Below are positions 7,348 through 16,136 of a stretch of 64,000 bases of DNA, piece after piece. Made by a program: the position numbers and the translations under genes. Below the pieces are notes generated by a model. It searched no databases and had not been told where the DNA came from. It worked only from the letters and a program-made list of their open reading frames with translations. The stretch's first letter is position 1; every line of letters begins with the position of its first letter. Source of the DNA: Paenibacillus radicis (ex Xue et al. 2023). GTDB taxonomy: Bacteria > Bacillota > Bacilli > Paenibacillales > NBRC-103111. The stretch is from contig NZ_JANQBD010000016.1 of assembly GCF_024722015.1 (NCBI RefSeq), forward strand, positions 1 through 64,000, written 5' to 3'.

Positions 7348-7827
7348 ATGCGAGAAAACAAGCTGTTCGTGCAATTCCGTGAACTGCGTTCACAAACCAT
7401 TTCATTTGCAGAATCAGTTCACCCCGACATCGTTGATATTGTTCCAGAAGGGTTCAAAAACAGCATTCGGTGGAATCTTGGTCATATTCTTGTTGCATGG
7501 GATCATGGAATTTTTCCTAAGATCAATGAGAGCAGAAGAATTCCAATGCAGTACCACAGGATGTTTCCAAAGGGCAGCAGACCCGACGATTGGGAGGAGA
7601 AGCCGCCATCTTTTCAGGAGATCATGGACAGGATGAGGTTGCAAGTTGATGAGATTATTAAGGCTTCTGAGGGGAAAATGGATGATTTGATTTCTAAGCC
7701 ATTTTTACGAGTGAAGTACCTTAGAGGTATGTTTAAATTTCACATTACTGAAGAGCAACATCATCTGGACTGCATGGTACGAATTAAAGAGGCCATTGGT
7801 GTCGTTGGTGTTCCTGCACAAAATTAA
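7348..7827 (+). CDS. DinB-family protein
   Basis: A 159-residue protein of the DinB/YfiT-like four-helix bundle family. Visible hallmarks are RWNLGHILVAWDHGIF, whose His in LGHI is the first metal ligand, and TEEQHHLDCMVRI near the C-terminus, with further His ligands. The family includes thiol-dependent enzymes and many uncharacterised metal-binding proteins induced by stress in Bacillus. The ATG at 7348 is preferred because TGGAGGGG lies 7 bases upstream; an in-frame start 36 bases earlier lacks a ribosome binding site. It stands alone and is convergent with the SLH protein gene. The substrate is unknown. Confidence 0.82.
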   Translation: MRENKLFVQFRELRSQTISFAESVHPDIVDIVPEGFKNSIRWNLGHILVAWDHGIFPKINESRRIPMQYHRMFPKGSRPDDWEEKPPSFQEIMDRMRLQVDEIIKASEGKMDDLISKPFLRVKYLRGMFKFHITEEQHHLDCMVRIKEAIGVVGVPAQN

Positions 7828-7895
7828 TTTGGGTTATGCAGCCTGCCACAAATGCTCGCTAATAAGGGGAGGGTGACAATACTGAACATCCATAC

Positions 7896-7946
7896 ACAAA
7901 GACGCTTCCATCCCCACTTGCATAGTGGTTTTGGAGGCGTCTTTGT
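7896..7946. terminator. Long hairpin between convergent genes
   Basis: A 15-bp stem runs from ACAAAGACGCTTCCA (7896-7910) to TGGAGGCGTCTTTGT (7932-7946) with one G:U pair. CCAT and ATGG extend it on the outside. No T-run of the classic kind follows, but the position between a rightward and a leftward gene fits a bidirectional terminator. Confidence 0.5.
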
Positions 7947-8040
7947 ACATGGTTTAGGCCTGGCTCACTCGCTGATTCCCTTTGAAACAGCGCCCCGTAT
8001 AGTTAATTCGCTGAAACGCTCAAATGGGATTCAATGCTGA

Positions 8041-9735
8041 CTATTTCGATAGTAAACGGTACAGTACTTGTGCGGCTTCCGCTCGTGTAGTTAATCCTTG
8101 AGGTGCAAAGCTGTCCTTCGAACGGCCTTGAATCAATCCGAGAGCTGCCGCTTTCTTGACATCCCCCGCAGCCCAATCTGCTATTGAGGCTTCATCGGCA
8201 AAGGTTGGTGCTTCTGTTGATGCAGGTTTTCCTGCATGTAGAGCATAAGCACGCATAACGATTGAAGTCATCTCTTCACGAGTTACAGGAGCAGTCGGAT
8301 CGAAGTGTCCTTCGTCTCTGCCGTTTACTAGACCGGCTTTAACTGCTTTGGACACCTCTGAAGCGAACCAATCCGATGATTGAACGTCTTCGAATGTACT
8401 GGAGGTTGCAGCTTTCAGATTCAGTGCTCTCGCGATGAGTGCTGTAAATTCGGCACGGCTTACATTTCGTTCAGGGGCAAACACATTTTCGCCCGTACCG
8501 CTAATGATTTGCTTCGATGCCAACTCGCGAATTACCTCGGCTGCCCAGTGAGTTGCTGGGACATCGTTGAATGTCTTGGATACTTCCAATACAACATATT
8601 TGCTGAAATGCTCGATGTCGGCCACAATTTCTCCATCACGGTACTCTCCGCCGACTCTTTCTAATTGCCCGTTATCGGAAATATAATAAATGCTGCTTAA
8701 TTTTGCGTTAATAGATGGGTCGACTTTCATGTGCAGTGAAACGGATTTATCGAACTGACTTAGAGCGAATGTACGGCCATCATTGGTTGTAATGGAAAGC
8801 TTAATATCGTAAATGGCTCCGCCAAGCTTTACATCAGCACCCAACTGCTGCTTGCCCTGATTAAGTATATTAGCTTCGCTTCCGGTATCACTGGGCTCAA
8901 CATTTAACACGATTGTGCTGGTGCTTCTGCCTTGCTCATCGACCATACGGGTCAGTTGTTGGAATATCTCTGCAGGTATTTGCAGTTTTATTTTGTCTGA
9001 TTGAACTTCAAGCTTATTGCCAGCCAGTAAATCAGCCGTATTAAATGGGAGACTTAGCTGCTTGGCAGCAGAAGGGATAGAAAGAACGACGGGACCGCTT
9101 CCGTTGCTGACCAGTTGTTCTGGTTTAATGGTAACGACGTTGTTGCTGTCCGTGTTTCCTTGGGCTGCATCTCCGCCAGTACCCCCACCACTACTCCCAC
9201 CTGTGCTCGTACTCGGTTTGCCTCCGCTGTTATTGTGTTTGGCAACAGTTACGTTTAGCTTAGTATTGGGCTTGAGGAGTGTCTCTTCCTTTAACGAGCT
9301 TGTGCTTGTTTTGACTTCTTTGAGCGCAAGCTCTGCTATACCGGCTCTCTTGGCTTTGAAGGTTAAGTTCCCGAGCGTAGCGGAGCCGTTGAGTCCGGTT
9401 AATGATCCGGTTTTTGTATAGACCAACTGAACGTGGCTGCCGCCGTCTTCTACGATTTTAATAGGTAACGTATATCCAGTGAGATCAGTAAATTTTTTTG
9501 TCGTATCCAGCTCTAGTAGGGAGGTATCGTAATATACGTTAAGCTCATATGCGAATACATCGTTCAATTGATCCGCATTAATTTGGATTTGGAAGGAATC
9601 TTGTTCTAGCACTGTGCCTGAAGAGGCAGATGAAAGTGAAAATGTAGGTTCTTCGGCCGCCAATGTGGTCTGAGGAAGCAAGAGTACCATCCCGAGGCAC
9701 GCGGACATTGTATATCGGAGCCATTTATGTGTCAT
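8041..9735 (-). CDS. SLH-anchored surface protein with cohesin domain
   Basis: A 564-residue exported protein. A signal peptide (residues 1-26, ending TTLAAEE) is followed by a cohesin-type beta-sandwich at about 31-166 (FAYELNVYYDTSLLEL, LGNLTFKAKRAG), a Gly/Ser/Thr linker (170-198), a second beta-rich domain (200-385), and three SLH motifs at about 389-440, 447-495 and 511-564 (FNDVPATHWAAEVI, FEDVQSSDWFASEV, FADEASIADWAAGDV). SLH triplets bind pyruvylated secondary wall polymer, so the cohesin should be displayed on the cell surface. The gene lies 130 bases downstream of, and in the same direction as, an amidase carrying dockerin-like calcium repeats. The pair could form an anchored cohesin-dockerin complex; that pairing is inferred. 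Confidence 0.85.
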   Translation of the reverse strand: MTHKWLRYTMSACLGMVLLLPQTTLAAEEPTFSLSSASSGTVLEQDSFQIQINADQLNDVFAYELNVYYDTSLLELDTTKKFTDLTGYTLPIKIVEDGGSHVQLVYTKTGSLTGLNGSATLGNLTFKAKRAGIAELALKEVKTSTSSLKEETLLKPNTKLNVTVAKHNNSGGKPSTSTGGSSGGGTGGDAAQGNTDSNNVVTIKPEQLVSNGSGPVVLSIPSAAKQLSLPFNTADLLAGNKLEVQSDKIKLQIPAEIFQQLTRMVDEQGRSTSTIVLNVEPSDTGSEANILNQGKQQLGADVKLGGAIYDIKLSITTNDGRTFALSQFDKSVSLHMKVDPSINAKLSSIYYISDNGQLERVGGEYRDGEIVADIEHFSKYVVLEVSKTFNDVPATHWAAEVIRELASKQIISGTGENVFAPERNVSRAEFTALIARALNLKAATSSTFEDVQSSDWFASEVSKAVKAGLVNGRDEGHFDPTAPVTREEMTSIVMRAYALHAGKPASTEAPTFADEASIADWAAGDVKKAAALGLIQGRSKDSFAPQGLTTRAEAAQVLYRLLSK

Positions 9736-9864
9736 TTATAGGTTTCGTCCCTTCCCTTAAAGTTGCTTTCCGATGTGATTGCTGATTGTCTTCTCAACCA
9801 GAATCCCCAGGGGTATCCTACCCCTAGGATTCCAGGCTGCGCGTTTTACGAATCGAAGATCAGC

Positions 9865-12078
9865 TTATGGGGTGACGACTGGCTTAAGTGCTTGTTCTTG
9901 CTCGGCTGTCAATGCAGGAACCGAAGCGGGTAGTTTACGATAATGTGTGGCCTGCTCGAAGGCATAAGCCAGCTTGATTAAAGTCCCTTCATCAAAGGGT
10001 CTACCCAATAACTCCAAGCCGAATGGAACGTTTCCTGTATAACCTGCAGGGAAGCTCAGTGCCGGGAAGCCGGAATATGGACTAAGGCGATTTGCACTTC
10101 CAGATGTTGTTGCGTACAGCAAGGCATCAAGCTTATTCTCACCCATTACCTTAAGAAGCGATTGCTGTGTCAGACGGGTACGCTCTAATAAATCTTTATA
10201 ATAGGTGAGAGTTTCTAACGTTGCGACGTTATCGCGTTGAATCATGGAGCTTTTTTGGTTTTGTAAAATATCATTGGAAGCAATTATTTCAGTTAATGTT
10301 TTGTAAGGTGCATTTGGACCAAGTGTTTTTAAATAATCATTCAGGTTGAATTTAAATTCAGTACCGCTTAAGCTGGCGTACCTTAAAATATCCGCTTGAT
10401 TCGGCACAACTACATCAATTACCGTCGCGCCTTGAGCCTTCATCTTTTCAATGGATGCAGCCAAGGCAGCATCGTTGCCTGTCGACAAGGTGCGAACGAC
10501 ACCGATTCTTGCGCCTTTCAATCCGTCCTTATCTAAATAATCGGTATAGCTCTTTGGTGTTCTTCCTGAAGACAGAGCCGTGGTTAAGTCATTGGAGTCG
10601 TAACCGATCAGAGCATCCAGAGCAATGGCTGCATCCGCAACTGTACGAGCCATCGGTCCGCCCACGTCCTGAGACAGAGATAGAGGAATAATTCCTTCGC
10701 GACTTGTTAAACCAATTGATGGACGAATACCGACAAGAGAGTTGCGTGATGATGGAATTCGAATTGAACCACCTGTGTCTGTGCCTAGACCGATAACTCC
10801 GAAGTTAGCTGCCAGCGCAGCTCCCGTACCACCACTTGAACCACCAGGGTTAGTTGTGAGCTCGTAAGGGTTTTTCGTTTGTCCTCCGAGAGAGCTCTCT
10901 GTCGTTGTGCCAAAAGCAAATTCATGTAAATTCGCTTTTGCCAAAATGATAGCACCAGCTTCCTTAAGCTTCTTGACCATGAATGCATCTGTAGATGTAT
11001 TGTTGTTCTTTAAGCAAATACATCCTGCTGTTGTCGGCATGCCAATGGTATTATAGTTATCTTTGACGATAACTGGAATTCCGTGCAGCGGGCCTCTGGG
11101 TCCCTTTGTCTTACGCTCTTCGTCCAGGGTAGCCGCCTCAGCAAGTGCGTTTGGATTAATTGTAAGGATAGATTTGATAGCTGGACCTTGCTGATCGTAG
11201 CTTTTGATCCGTGCCAAATATTTAGTCACGAGCTCAACTGTCGTAAGTTTGCCCGCATTCATGGCATTTTGAATATCCATAACTGTAGCATCCATAAATT
11301 GAAAAGCTGTATCCGAATAGAGAACCTTCTTGCCAAGTGTACCTAGATCCGTTAGATCTATGATGCCATTCTGATTAAAATCGGCATTGGCTACAAGTGC
11401 CCAGCCTTCTTGCTTGGATGTGATTCCATAATAAGGGGAGAGAATTGCCAGATCACCGATGTCCAGAGTCCCATTACCGTTCAAATCTCCACTGACCAGA
11501 TTCGTCTTCAGGCTGAGCAGACCTTGGTTTGATGCTTGAATGGCACCGGTGTCTGCCAGTCCCAACTCCGCGCTTATCTTAATATCCTGAACGCTTCCGT
11601 TTGCTTTTGTATGGAACGTTAATCTGATTAACGTTTGCTTGTTAATAATTTTTCCGCTGAGGTTTGTTGTCACAATGGTTGCTTTCCCCAGCTCAGAATA
11701 TTGCCCGACTATGCTGGTAGAAGTATCTACGGCTTGGGCATCAACAAAATCAAGACGTGTGGTATTGTACTCTACAATGAACTTTTCAGCGGTGACTTTA
11801 TCCGTGATGCCGCTTAACGCGACGTCAACCTGGAATGAAGCGCCGTCTATCGTCGTGGAGGGCCCAGTGACGACCACAGAAGCTGAACCTGCTTCCAGTA
11901 CAACGATGTTTGGAGTGGAGTGGTAGACGCTGTCTGTTACAGATAACGCCTTAACTGGCGCTGCCTCACTGACGTTGGCATTACTAGCGGCACTAGCCGA
12001 GCTTACGGGTAAAATCCCTGCAATAAGTGCTCCGGAAATAAAAAGGGAAAATAAAGGTCTGGATAGTAAGTTTTTCAT
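9865..12078 (-). CDS. Secreted amidase-signature enzyme with cohesin-like and dockerin-like modules
   Basis: A 737-residue exported protein. Signal peptide at 1-31; cohesin-like domain at about 50-190 (EKFIVEYNTTRLDFVDA, LIRLTFHTKANG); two EF-hand-like dockerin repeats at about 198-210 and 233-245 (DLNGNGTLDIGDL, DFNQNGIIDLTDL); then an amidase-signature domain to the end. The Ser-cisSer-Lys triad is visible: Lys about 339 in VIVKDNYNT, Ser about 414 in GGSSGGTG, and Ser about 438 in GTDTGGSIRIP. The enzyme should hydrolyse a C-N amide outside the cell; the substrate is unknown. The start at 12078 is chosen for its GGGGGCG ribosome binding site and typical signal peptide; an upstream in-frame ATG would add 26 residues that spoil it. 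An SLH-cohesin gene follows. Amidase-dockerin fusions are uncommon. Confidence 0.85.
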   Translation of the reverse strand: MKNLLSRPLFSLFISGALIAGILPVSSASAASNANVSEAAPVKALSVTDSVYHSTPNIVVLEAGSASVVVTGPSTTIDGASFQVDVALSGITDKVTAEKFIVEYNTTRLDFVDAQAVDTSTSIVGQYSELGKATIVTTNLSGKIINKQTLIRLTFHTKANGSVQDIKISAELGLADTGAIQASNQGLLSLKTNLVSGDLNGNGTLDIGDLAILSPYYGITSKQEGWALVANADFNQNGIIDLTDLGTLGKKVLYSDTAFQFMDATVMDIQNAMNAGKLTTVELVTKYLARIKSYDQQGPAIKSILTINPNALAEAATLDEERKTKGPRGPLHGIPVIVKDNYNTIGMPTTAGCICLKNNNTSTDAFMVKKLKEAGAIILAKANLHEFAFGTTTESSLGGQTKNPYELTTNPGGSSGGTGAALAANFGVIGLGTDTGGSIRIPSSRNSLVGIRPSIGLTSREGIIPLSLSQDVGGPMARTVADAAIALDALIGYDSNDLTTALSSGRTPKSYTDYLDKDGLKGARIGVVRTLSTGNDAALAASIEKMKAQGATVIDVVVPNQADILRYASLSGTEFKFNLNDYLKTLGPNAPYKTLTEIIASNDILQNQKSSMIQRDNVATLETLTYYKDLLERTRLTQQSLLKVMGENKLDALLYATTSGSANRLSPYSGFPALSFPAGYTGNVPFGLELLGRPFDEGTLIKLAYAFEQATHYRKLPASVPALTAEQEQALKPVVTP

Positions 12079-12962
12079 GGTTTCGCCCCCATTGTGTTTT
12101 TTAACATTGGTCAATACTTCGAACGGTTTAAACTTTTGAAGCAAGAAACAAATCAATGTTACTTACTTGTTATGTATCATCACTCCTAGCTTGTTTTTTG
12201 CCAAAAAACCAATAATATCTCTGGTTGTATAATATTTGATGTTATGTTATTTATCAAATCATGTTTGTTTCGATAAAACGCTATCATCGCTTCATATTTA
12301 ATCGTAGCTTACTATATATCGCTTAAACGACGAGATATAAAATAAACTTAAAATGGTAATTTTAATAATATATGGGTTAAAAAAACGGTGTTTTTATCCA
12401 GTTTGTATGTTTTTAGACTATTTAATGATATGTTTCCTTACATTTATGTGGCGCTATGATAGCGGAAAAAACGACGGAATGGTGCAAGGTGAGGGCGAAA
12501 AGTGTGAGAAATTACCCATATAATGGGTTTTATTGTAATTGGGGAAGTGATATTTCTTAATTTGAAGGGGGGCAGGCGTATAAGTTGTTAGCAGATGGAC
12601 GTTGAATTGAGGCAGTTGCTTATAAGGAGGATGTACTGAGGTGATAGCCTATGCAATTGCTAAAAGACGAATGGAGAACAGGTCTCTAGAAAGAGGAAGG
12701 AGTGAACGAATATGAGGAGCTGGAGCGAATACGCGTACGCAAACCCCTGTCCCTTGTAAGAGGCTGAAATTGTTTGCCAAGTGCGAGAGAGCTTCCGCTT
12801 TCTCAGTTTCTACGACTTCAAACATGAGTAGAGAGTAGAGAGGGGTTCATATCTAATTGATTAATTGAACAGTAGATTTCAAGCAGAACTCTGGACAGTA
12901 GCAGGACGCTGGAATAAAGTTAATGAATATTTTCTTTATCCTGTTCATTCGATGTGTATTCT
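12079..12962. other. Long intergenic region upstream of the amidase gene
   Basis: About 880 bases without a convincing gene. The part next to the amidase start (12150-12470) is very AT-rich and should hold its promoter. The part from about 12600 to 12850 is richer in GC and contains potential stems, for example GAGAGAGC with GCTTTCTC and GCAAAC with GTTTGC, and a 15-codon reading frame at 12712 behind GGAAGGAG. I could not match any of this to a known riboswitch or RNA. Confidence 0.4.
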
Positions 12963-13889
12963 TTATAGTAAATCCCCTAGTACCTTGGCTTGGTTATCCA
13001 GTTGGCGTGCAGCTTGGCCAATGCCGGTAAATTCATCAACAGCATGTTGTGTTCGCAGCTGGCTATCTAATATGACCGTTTGTGCGCGTTTTATGCCTTT
13101 AGAGATATCTGCTACCTGAGCGGCGATATCCTGTAAAGTAGAGTTTACTTCTTTAGTTGCTTCCTCTGTTTGGGCAGCTAACTTGCGAACCTCGACAGCC
13201 ACCACGTTAAAGCCCCGACCGTACTCTCCAGCGTGTGCAGCCTCAATTGCCGCATTTAGAGCGAGTAAATTGGTTTGAGAAGCAATTTCTCGGATCGCTT
13301 TCGTTGTTTTTTGAACAGCGTCAGCTTTAAGCTCCAACAATTGGAGAGCGTTCATATTGTTATCCGATTCATTTACAACCTTTTCGATCGCCGTTGCAAT
13401 CTGATGGCTGCTTAAGACCCCTGCTTCTGCACGTTCCATGAGATTCTCCGCCATTTGTTGCAATTCGTTTGTGACTGTAACGGTATCATGTTCTCGCTTC
13501 GTAATGTCTGTTGCTATTTTAAGAACAGCTACAACTTCACCTTCCGTGTTCACAATAGGTGTATATGTTGCCTCAAACCATCGCAGATGCTGATTTTTAG
13601 TTACACGTAATATTTTTTCCTGGAAAGGACGCCCGCTCTTTAAATCATTCCAAAGCTTCACATATTCAGAACTATTCACATACTCCGAAGTGCAAAACTG
13701 CTGGTGTGACAGCCCTGACATTTCTGCAGAGTCATATTCCATAACCTTTGCAAAATTGTCATTAGCCCATAACACCTTCCCGTGAGCATCGAACTCAATC
13801 ATAGCCAATGACTGCTCTATTGCTGCAAGTACAGCATTCTCATCCAACACTTGAGTACTGACATTCCTGCTCTTCTTTGCATCGTTCAT
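12963..13889 (-). CDS. Soluble methyl-accepting chemotaxis-type protein with PAS domain
   Basis: A 308-residue protein with no membrane segment. Residues about 20-130 form a PAS domain (AMIEFDAHGKVLWANDNF, RWFEATYTPI, then a DITKRE linker). Residues about 170-275 hold the chemoreceptor signalling hairpin, with IREIASQTNLLALNAAIEAA and RGFNVVAVEVRKLA. Such cytoplasmic receptors signal through CheW/CheA and often sense redox or small ligands through PAS. At about 120 signalling residues the hairpin is short compared with full MCPs, as in other PAS-MCP proteins of this kind. The gene is divergent from the CarH-like regulator, with only 129 bases between starts, and its upstream region holds 11-bp direct repeats. 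Control by that regulator is inferred. Confidence 0.85.
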   Translation of the reverse strand: MNDAKKSRNVSTQVLDENAVLAAIEQSLAMIEFDAHGKVLWANDNFAKVMEYDSAEMSGLSHQQFCTSEYVNSSEYVKLWNDLKSGRPFQEKILRVTKNQHLRWFEATYTPIVNTEGEVVAVLKIATDITKREHDTVTVTNELQQMAENLMERAEAGVLSSHQIATAIEKVVNESDNNMNALQLLELKADAVQKTTKAIREIASQTNLLALNAAIEAAHAGEYGRGFNVVAVEVRKLAAQTEEATKEVNSTLQDIAAQVADISKGIKRAQTVILDSQLRTQHAVDEFTGIGQAARQLDNQAKVLGDLL

Positions 13890-13931
13890 TAAGCTACCGC
13901 CTTGTTATTGTGATATAATTTTTGTATAAAT

Positions 13932-13964
13932 TTATAACAAAACTATACATGAGTTATACAAATT
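13932..13964. promoter_or_regulatory. Three tandem 11-bp repeats, candidate CarH-type operator
   Basis: Consecutive 11-mers TTATAACAAAA, CTATACATGAG and TTATACAAATT share a TATACA-like core (the first is imperfect). Known CarH operators consist of direct repeats spaced 11 bp with a TnTACA core. The block lies between the divergent starts, closer to the chemoreceptor gene, and overlaps its probable promoter. A TATAAT box at 13993-13998 serves the regulator gene on the other side. Confidence 0.55.
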
Positions 13965-14018
13965 AAACAACAAATAATTAATATGGTTTGTGTATAATAA
14001 AACAGAGGTGTACAAGTT

Positions 14019-14933
14019 ATGTATAGTATTAAGAAGGTTTCTGAAATACTTGGCATTCCCACAGTAACTATACGGGCTTGGGAGAACAGATATCAGATCA
14101 TCACCCCTGTTCGAAGTAAGGGGGGGCATCGCTTATATAGCGAATCCGATATTGACACCCTTACATGGTTAAAAAGTCAATTAACTGATCACAACATGAA
14201 GATTGGCGAAGCAGTCTACTTGCTGAAACAAAAAGAGCTTGAAACCCCATCAATGGAATCTCAAGCATCTCATATAAGCAAAACCTGTCGCGATCTCATC
14301 GAAAATCTATACAAGGATTTGATAGATTTTAATACCACAAGCTCTCACCAAACGATTGATCTGGCTTTTTCGATCTATCACTATGAAGACGTATTTCATA
14401 ATATATTTACTCCTGTCTTAGTCCAATTAGGTATGAATTGGGAGAATAGGGAAATTTCTACTGCCCAGGAGCATTTCTCAACTCAGTTGATTATGCAGCG
14501 TATCCTACAGTTTTTCAGAATTCTTCCCATTCATCCGCAGCTTCCTAAAGCGATAGCTCTATGTCCAGAGGGGGAACACCATCACATTGGGCTCATGTTA
14601 TTCAGCTTATTTCTGCGGACAAAAGGGCTGGAGGTCATTTACTTAGGGCCGAATACACCTTTGGGCGAGTTGGCTTCTTTAATCGAGGAGAAGAACATTT
14701 CAGTCATTGCTGTTTCAATAAGTGACCCTAAGTATGTCGAAATGATGGAAAGCTGGGTCGAAGCAACTTTACGCAAGTTCCCTGACTTAATTTTCGCGCT
14801 TGGCGGAACGGGCTTTAACCAATACACTGCGCAATTATCACGGTATGTTCAGTCCACCAATCAAGCAGACTGGGAGGCGTGGTATCAAGCGGCAATCGTA
14901 AAACCTAACCATGCCTTCTTTGCTCGACGCTGA
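14019..14933 (+). CDS. MerR-type regulator with B12-binding domain, CarH/LitR-like
   Basis: A 304-residue protein. Residues 1-70 form a MerR winged helix (MYSIKKVSEILGIPTVTIRAWENRY). Residues about 88-165 form the four-helix cobalamin cap with the CarH hallmark W-x9-EH (W141 to E151-H152). Residues about 175-295 form the B12-binding Rossmann domain with E-x-H-x-x-G (E186, H188, G191) and a following GLEVIYLGPNTP. In CarH, adenosylcobalamin promotes a DNA-binding tetramer in the dark and light breaks it. All the key residues are present, so light and B12 sensing is likely. The ribosome binding site AGAGGTG lies 9 bases before ATG. The nearest candidate target is the divergent chemoreceptor gene. 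No carotenoid genes are seen nearby. Confidence 0.85.
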   Translation: MYSIKKVSEILGIPTVTIRAWENRYQIITPVRSKGGHRLYSESDIDTLTWLKSQLTDHNMKIGEAVYLLKQKELETPSMESQASHISKTCRDLIENLYKDLIDFNTTSSHQTIDLAFSIYHYEDVFHNIFTPVLVQLGMNWENREISTAQEHFSTQLIMQRILQFFRILPIHPQLPKAIALCPEGEHHHIGLMLFSLFLRTKGLEVIYLGPNTPLGELASLIEEKNISVIAVSISDPKYVEMMESWVEATLRKFPDLIFALGGTGFNQYTAQLSRYVQSTNQADWEAWYQAAIVKPNHAFFARR

Positions 14934-15012
14934 TGCTTCTGGTATCTAAGCAAAGAGTAACCGATGGACAAATGAACGGCTCCTCTTTGCAAATGAAACC
15001 TGTCACCTTACA

Positions 15013-15070
15013 AAAAAAAGAAGCTGTCTACGGAACAGAATGTTTCTGCTTCCGAGACAGCCTCTTTCGA
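15013..15070 (-). terminator. Strong terminator of the siderophore-binding protein gene
   Basis: Read leftward, AAAGAGGCTGTCTC pairs with GTAGACAGCTTCTTT around a further inner stem (CGGAAGCAG with CTGTTCCG), and an eight-T run follows. In the other direction it may also end the CarH-like transcript. Confidence 0.8.
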
Positions 15071-15077
15071 AATTAAT

Positions 15078-16079
15078 TTACGGAGTTACACCGTAGATTT
15101 TGTACATGTCATCAAGCATCAGGTTGGCTGACTTTACACCGCCGCCTGTGTTCCAAGTGGCATCGCTAACCTGGAAGGTTTTATTGTTCTTGACTACTTT
15201 CAAGTTCTTCCAAAGCGGATCGTTCAGCCATTCTTGCTCCTGCTTCGTTGCTTTGCCGTCTCCGTTTTCATAGGTGAAATAGAACACCCGATCCGCTGCT
15301 TCAAGCTCTGGAAGACGCTCCTTCGTAATATCCTCGAATGCTTTCTCATCACTCTTCGGATCTGAACGTGGCATACCGATCTGCTTGAATATAGCTCCGG
15401 TAAACATGTCTCCATAATAAAATCTCGTTTTGCCGCCCATAAACCGTACGACCGCTACTTTATCTTTCAGCTGATCTCCGGCTTTCTTCTTAAAGTCTTC
15501 AATTCGTTTGTCGTAAGCGGCAACGACTTTGTCTCCTTCTGCCTTCTTGTTCAATGCATCGGCAAACAGGGCAAAATTCGATTTCCATTCACCACGCAAC
15601 GTTTCTGCGAATACAGTCGGCGCGATGGCGGATAACTGAGCGTAAACCTTCTCCTGGCGCATCTTGTTTCCTAGAATAAGGTCGGGCTTCAAAGCCGCAA
15701 TTACTTCCAGGTTCGGCTGCGACTCTCCGCCAAGCGGCTTAACACCATCCAATTCCTTTTTAATATGATCAAACCACGGACTGCCGTAAGGCGAATCAAC
15801 AGCACCTACAGGCTTCACGCCGAGAGCAAGCACCGTTTCCGTACCTTCATTTGTCAAAATGATGACACGCTGCGGATTAGCGGGCACTTCTGTTTCACCC
15901 ATTGCATGTTTGATTTTGCGCGGGCCTTCTGCCTTAGCGACTTCTCCACCCTTGGCGGGAGCTGCACCCTGTGGTTCTGCCTGTTTTGCGCCACAAGCGA
16001 CTAGCCAAACTGACAGCATCATAACAATAGCCATAAGAGCCGCTGGCTTCAGTCGAAATTTTAAAATAGGTTGTTTCAT
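15078..16079 (-). CDS. Siderophore-binding lipoprotein of a ferric-iron ABC importer
   Basis: A 333-residue lipoprotein with a signal peptide ending in the lipobox LVAC (Cys at about residue 29), a linker, and a class III binding-protein fold joined by one long helix, as in FecB/YfmC/YhfQ proteins (HAMGETEVPANPQRVIILTN, LEVIAALKPDLILGNK). It should bind a ferric siderophore such as citrate or catecholate outside the membrane and deliver it to a FecCD-type permease. No permease or ATPase gene is adjacent, so it may use the 53.6-57.5 kb importer or one elsewhere. The start at 16079 follows GGGAGGT; an earlier in-frame ATG lacks a ribosome binding site. A nearly perfect Fur box lies upstream. 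It is a paralogue of the protein at 18326. Confidence 0.85.
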   Translation of the reverse strand: MKQPILKFRLKPAALMAIVMMLSVWLVACGAKQAEPQGAAPAKGGEVAKAEGPRKIKHAMGETEVPANPQRVIILTNEGTETVLALGVKPVGAVDSPYGSPWFDHIKKELDGVKPLGGESQPNLEVIAALKPDLILGNKMRQEKVYAQLSAIAPTVFAETLRGEWKSNFALFADALNKKAEGDKVVAAYDKRIEDFKKKAGDQLKDKVAVVRFMGGKTRFYYGDMFTGAIFKQIGMPRSDPKSDEKAFEDITKERLPELEAADRVFYFTYENGDGKATKQEQEWLNDPLWKNLKVVKNNKTFQVSDATWNTGGGVKSANLMLDDMYKIYGVTP

Positions 16080-16117
16080 CTTTAACTTGACCTCCCGAGT
16101 AATCACTCATTAATTGC

Positions 16118-16136
16118 AATAATGATAATCATTATC
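16118..16136 (-). promoter_or_regulatory. Fur box
   Basis: AATAATGATAATCATTATC matches the 19-bp Fur consensus at 18 positions. It lies 39 bases upstream of the siderophore-binding lipoprotein start, so iron repression is expected. Confidence 0.88.

Noticed and set aside
7852..8040. 62-codon frame over the hairpin between DinB and SLH genes
   Set aside because: It is largely made of the inverted repeat at 7896-7946 and has no recognisable protein features.
12600..12850. Possible cyclic-di-GMP riboswitch
   Set aside because: Short segments such as TACGCAAAC resemble part of the GEMM motif, but the conserved core and tetraloop arrangement are not present on either strand.
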